DNA of 64,000 nt from Achromobacter sp. Root83 (GTDB lineage Bacteria; Pseudomonadota; Gammaproteobacteria; Burkholderiales; Burkholderiaceae_B), in assembly GCF_001428845.1 (NCBI RefSeq), contig NZ_LMIU01000025.1:210419-274418 (forward strand), written 5' to 3'. This document shows, piece by piece, positions 63,421 to 64,000 of the stretch. The notes beneath the pieces were generated by a model that had not been told where the DNA came from, searched no databases, and saw only the letters and a program-made list of their open reading frames with translations. Made by a program: the position numbers and the translations under genes. Within the stretch, counting starts at the first letter, position 1; every line of letters begins with the position of its first letter.

Positions 63421-63451
63421 AAAACCCCACAGGGGATACCTGTGGGGTTTT
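63421..63451 (-). terminator. First rRNA-operon terminator hairpin
   Basis: AAAACCCCACAGG and CCTGTGGGGTTTT form a 13-bp stem just downstream of the proximal 5S gene on the minus strand, with T residues in the 3' arm. With the next hairpin it forms a tandem terminator. Confidence 0.85.
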
Positions 63452-63674
63452 GCGGAATAAAAGCCTGACGATGACCTACTTTCACAGACGTCCGTCCACT
63501 ATCATCGGCGCGAAGGCGTTTCACTGTCCTGTTCGGGATGGGAAGGAGTGGTACCACCTTGCTATGGTCGTCAGGCGTAACTGGTTGAGCGGTTGCGGTT
63601 TAGGCAACAGCTCCAATCTTGGAAGAAACACAACGTGTGGGTGATCAGAGGCTGGGCTCGATGATCACGCACAG
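63451..63674. repeat. Duplicated 5S unit, copy 1
   Basis: This 224-bp stretch recurs at 63778-64000 (223 bp) with only two differences: one A/G substitution in the GCAAC(A/G)GCTCC segment and one G missing in GGCTGG(G)CTCG. It includes the whole 5S gene and about 100 bp of its upstream spacer. The second copy reaches the window edge, so the duplicated unit may be longer. Confidence 0.95.
63463..63576 (-). rRNA. rrf: 5S ribosomal RNA, distal copy
   Basis: The complement starts GCCTGACGACCATAGCAAGG and includes the 5S loop TCCCATCCCGAACAGG and the end sequence GTCATCGTCAGGC, whose ends pair to form helix I. About 114 bases, normal for 5S. It is the last gene of an rRNA operon that lies to the right. 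The flanking hairpins terminate it. Confidence 0.97.
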
Positions 63675-63777
63675 GGGGATGTAATTGGTGTTGGCTGGCC
63701 GCCGACGGTGCGGCCAGATTTTGTATTGAACGACACTTGGAACGCTACATCACCAGGTCATAACCATCAGTGTTATA

Positions 63778-64000
63778 TGCGGAATAAAAGCCTGACGATG
63801 ACCTACTTTCACAGACGTCCGTCCACTATCATCGGCGCGAAGGCGTTTCACTGTCCTGTTCGGGATGGGAAGGAGTGGTACCACCTTGCTATGGTCGTCA
63901 GGCGTAACTGGTTGAGCGGTTGCGGTTTAGGCAACGGCTCCAATCTTGGAAGAAACACAACGTGTGGGTGATCAGAGGCTGGCTCGATGATCACGCACAG
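63778..64000. repeat. Duplicated 5S unit, copy 2 (reaches window edge)
   Basis: Second copy of the unit at 63451-63674, running to the end of the window. The two copies are separated by about 103 bp of unrelated sequence. Confidence 0.95.
63790..63903 (-). rRNA. rrf: 5S ribosomal RNA, proximal copy
   Basis: Identical to the copy at 63463-63576 over its full 114 bases as far as I can compare by eye. Both lie on the minus strand. The 23S gene is expected beyond the right edge. Tandem 5S genes occur in some rRNA operons and can supply extra 5S RNA. Confidence 0.97.

Noticed and set aside
63375..63971. Open frames reading MTYFHRRPSTIIGAKAF twice
   Set aside because: They are translations of the complement of the two 5S rRNA genes.

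Overview
The window is high-GC, gene-dense DNA from a betaproteobacterium of the order Burkholderiales, most likely the Alcaligenaceae (Achromobacter/Bordetella type). The basis is the housekeeping block leuS-lptE-holA-proA, the rpmB-rpmG pair, many LysR regulators, two stand-alone tripartite-tricarboxylate (Bug) receptors beside family III CoA-transferases, and 5S rRNA at the right edge. The genus is an inference. I see no phage, transposase, CRISPR array or tRNA.

Layout. 1-3.1 kb: the 3' part of a hybrid sensor kinase, a 25-residue membrane peptide gene and an unknown protein with a PD-(D/E)XK-like core. 3.1-7.4 and 11.7-15.5 kb: two modules of the same plan, a divergent LysR gene followed by a CoA-transferase, an accessory enzyme (MDR reductase or MaoC hydratase) and a Bug receptor. 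Between them lie a SulP transporter, an acetylpolyamine amidohydrolase-like enzyme and a membrane metallophosphoesterase. 15.6-19.5 kb: a fused tautomerase and a proVWX-type glycine betaine transporter. 20.0-33.0 kb: a large catabolic/uptake locus. 33.3-42.5 kb: cyclopropane fatty acid synthase, a Bcr/CflA pump, rpmB-rpmG, a branched-chain-type ABC transporter with fused permeases and no adjacent LivF, and a second SulP transporter. 42.7-45.3 kb: hemerythrin-like protein, D,D-carboxypeptidase and a tailed HU protein. 45.4-53.1 kb: MarR-MFS pair and the leuS-lptE-holA-proA block. 53.2-63.3 kb: mixed metabolic genes with LysR regulators. 63.4-64.0 kb: two 5S rRNA genes on the minus strand, each inside a ~223 bp duplicated unit.

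The most interesting region is 20.0-33.0 kb. A ten-gene minus-strand operon carries two taurine/nitrate-type ABC transporters, an AMP-forming acyl-CoA ligase, a PaaI-type thioesterase, a zinc-less MDR oxidoreductase and a class II aldolase. Divergent from it are a BAAT-family serine hydrolase and an alpha-methylacyl-CoA racemase homologue whose three catalytic residues all sit at the expected spacing. A third substrate-binding protein follows. Together these suggest import of an organic acid, CoA activation, epimerisation of a 2-methyl-branched acyl-CoA and release. The substrate is not identifiable from sequence. Two inverted repeats in the shared promoter region look like regulator sites, but no regulator gene is adjacent.

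Other points of note are the 25-aa hydrophobic peptide with a strong ribosome binding site, a nearly leaderless marR promoter with 9-bp direct repeats, the LivH-LivM fusion, a hairpin over the first SulP gene's ribosome binding site, and the 5S duplication.
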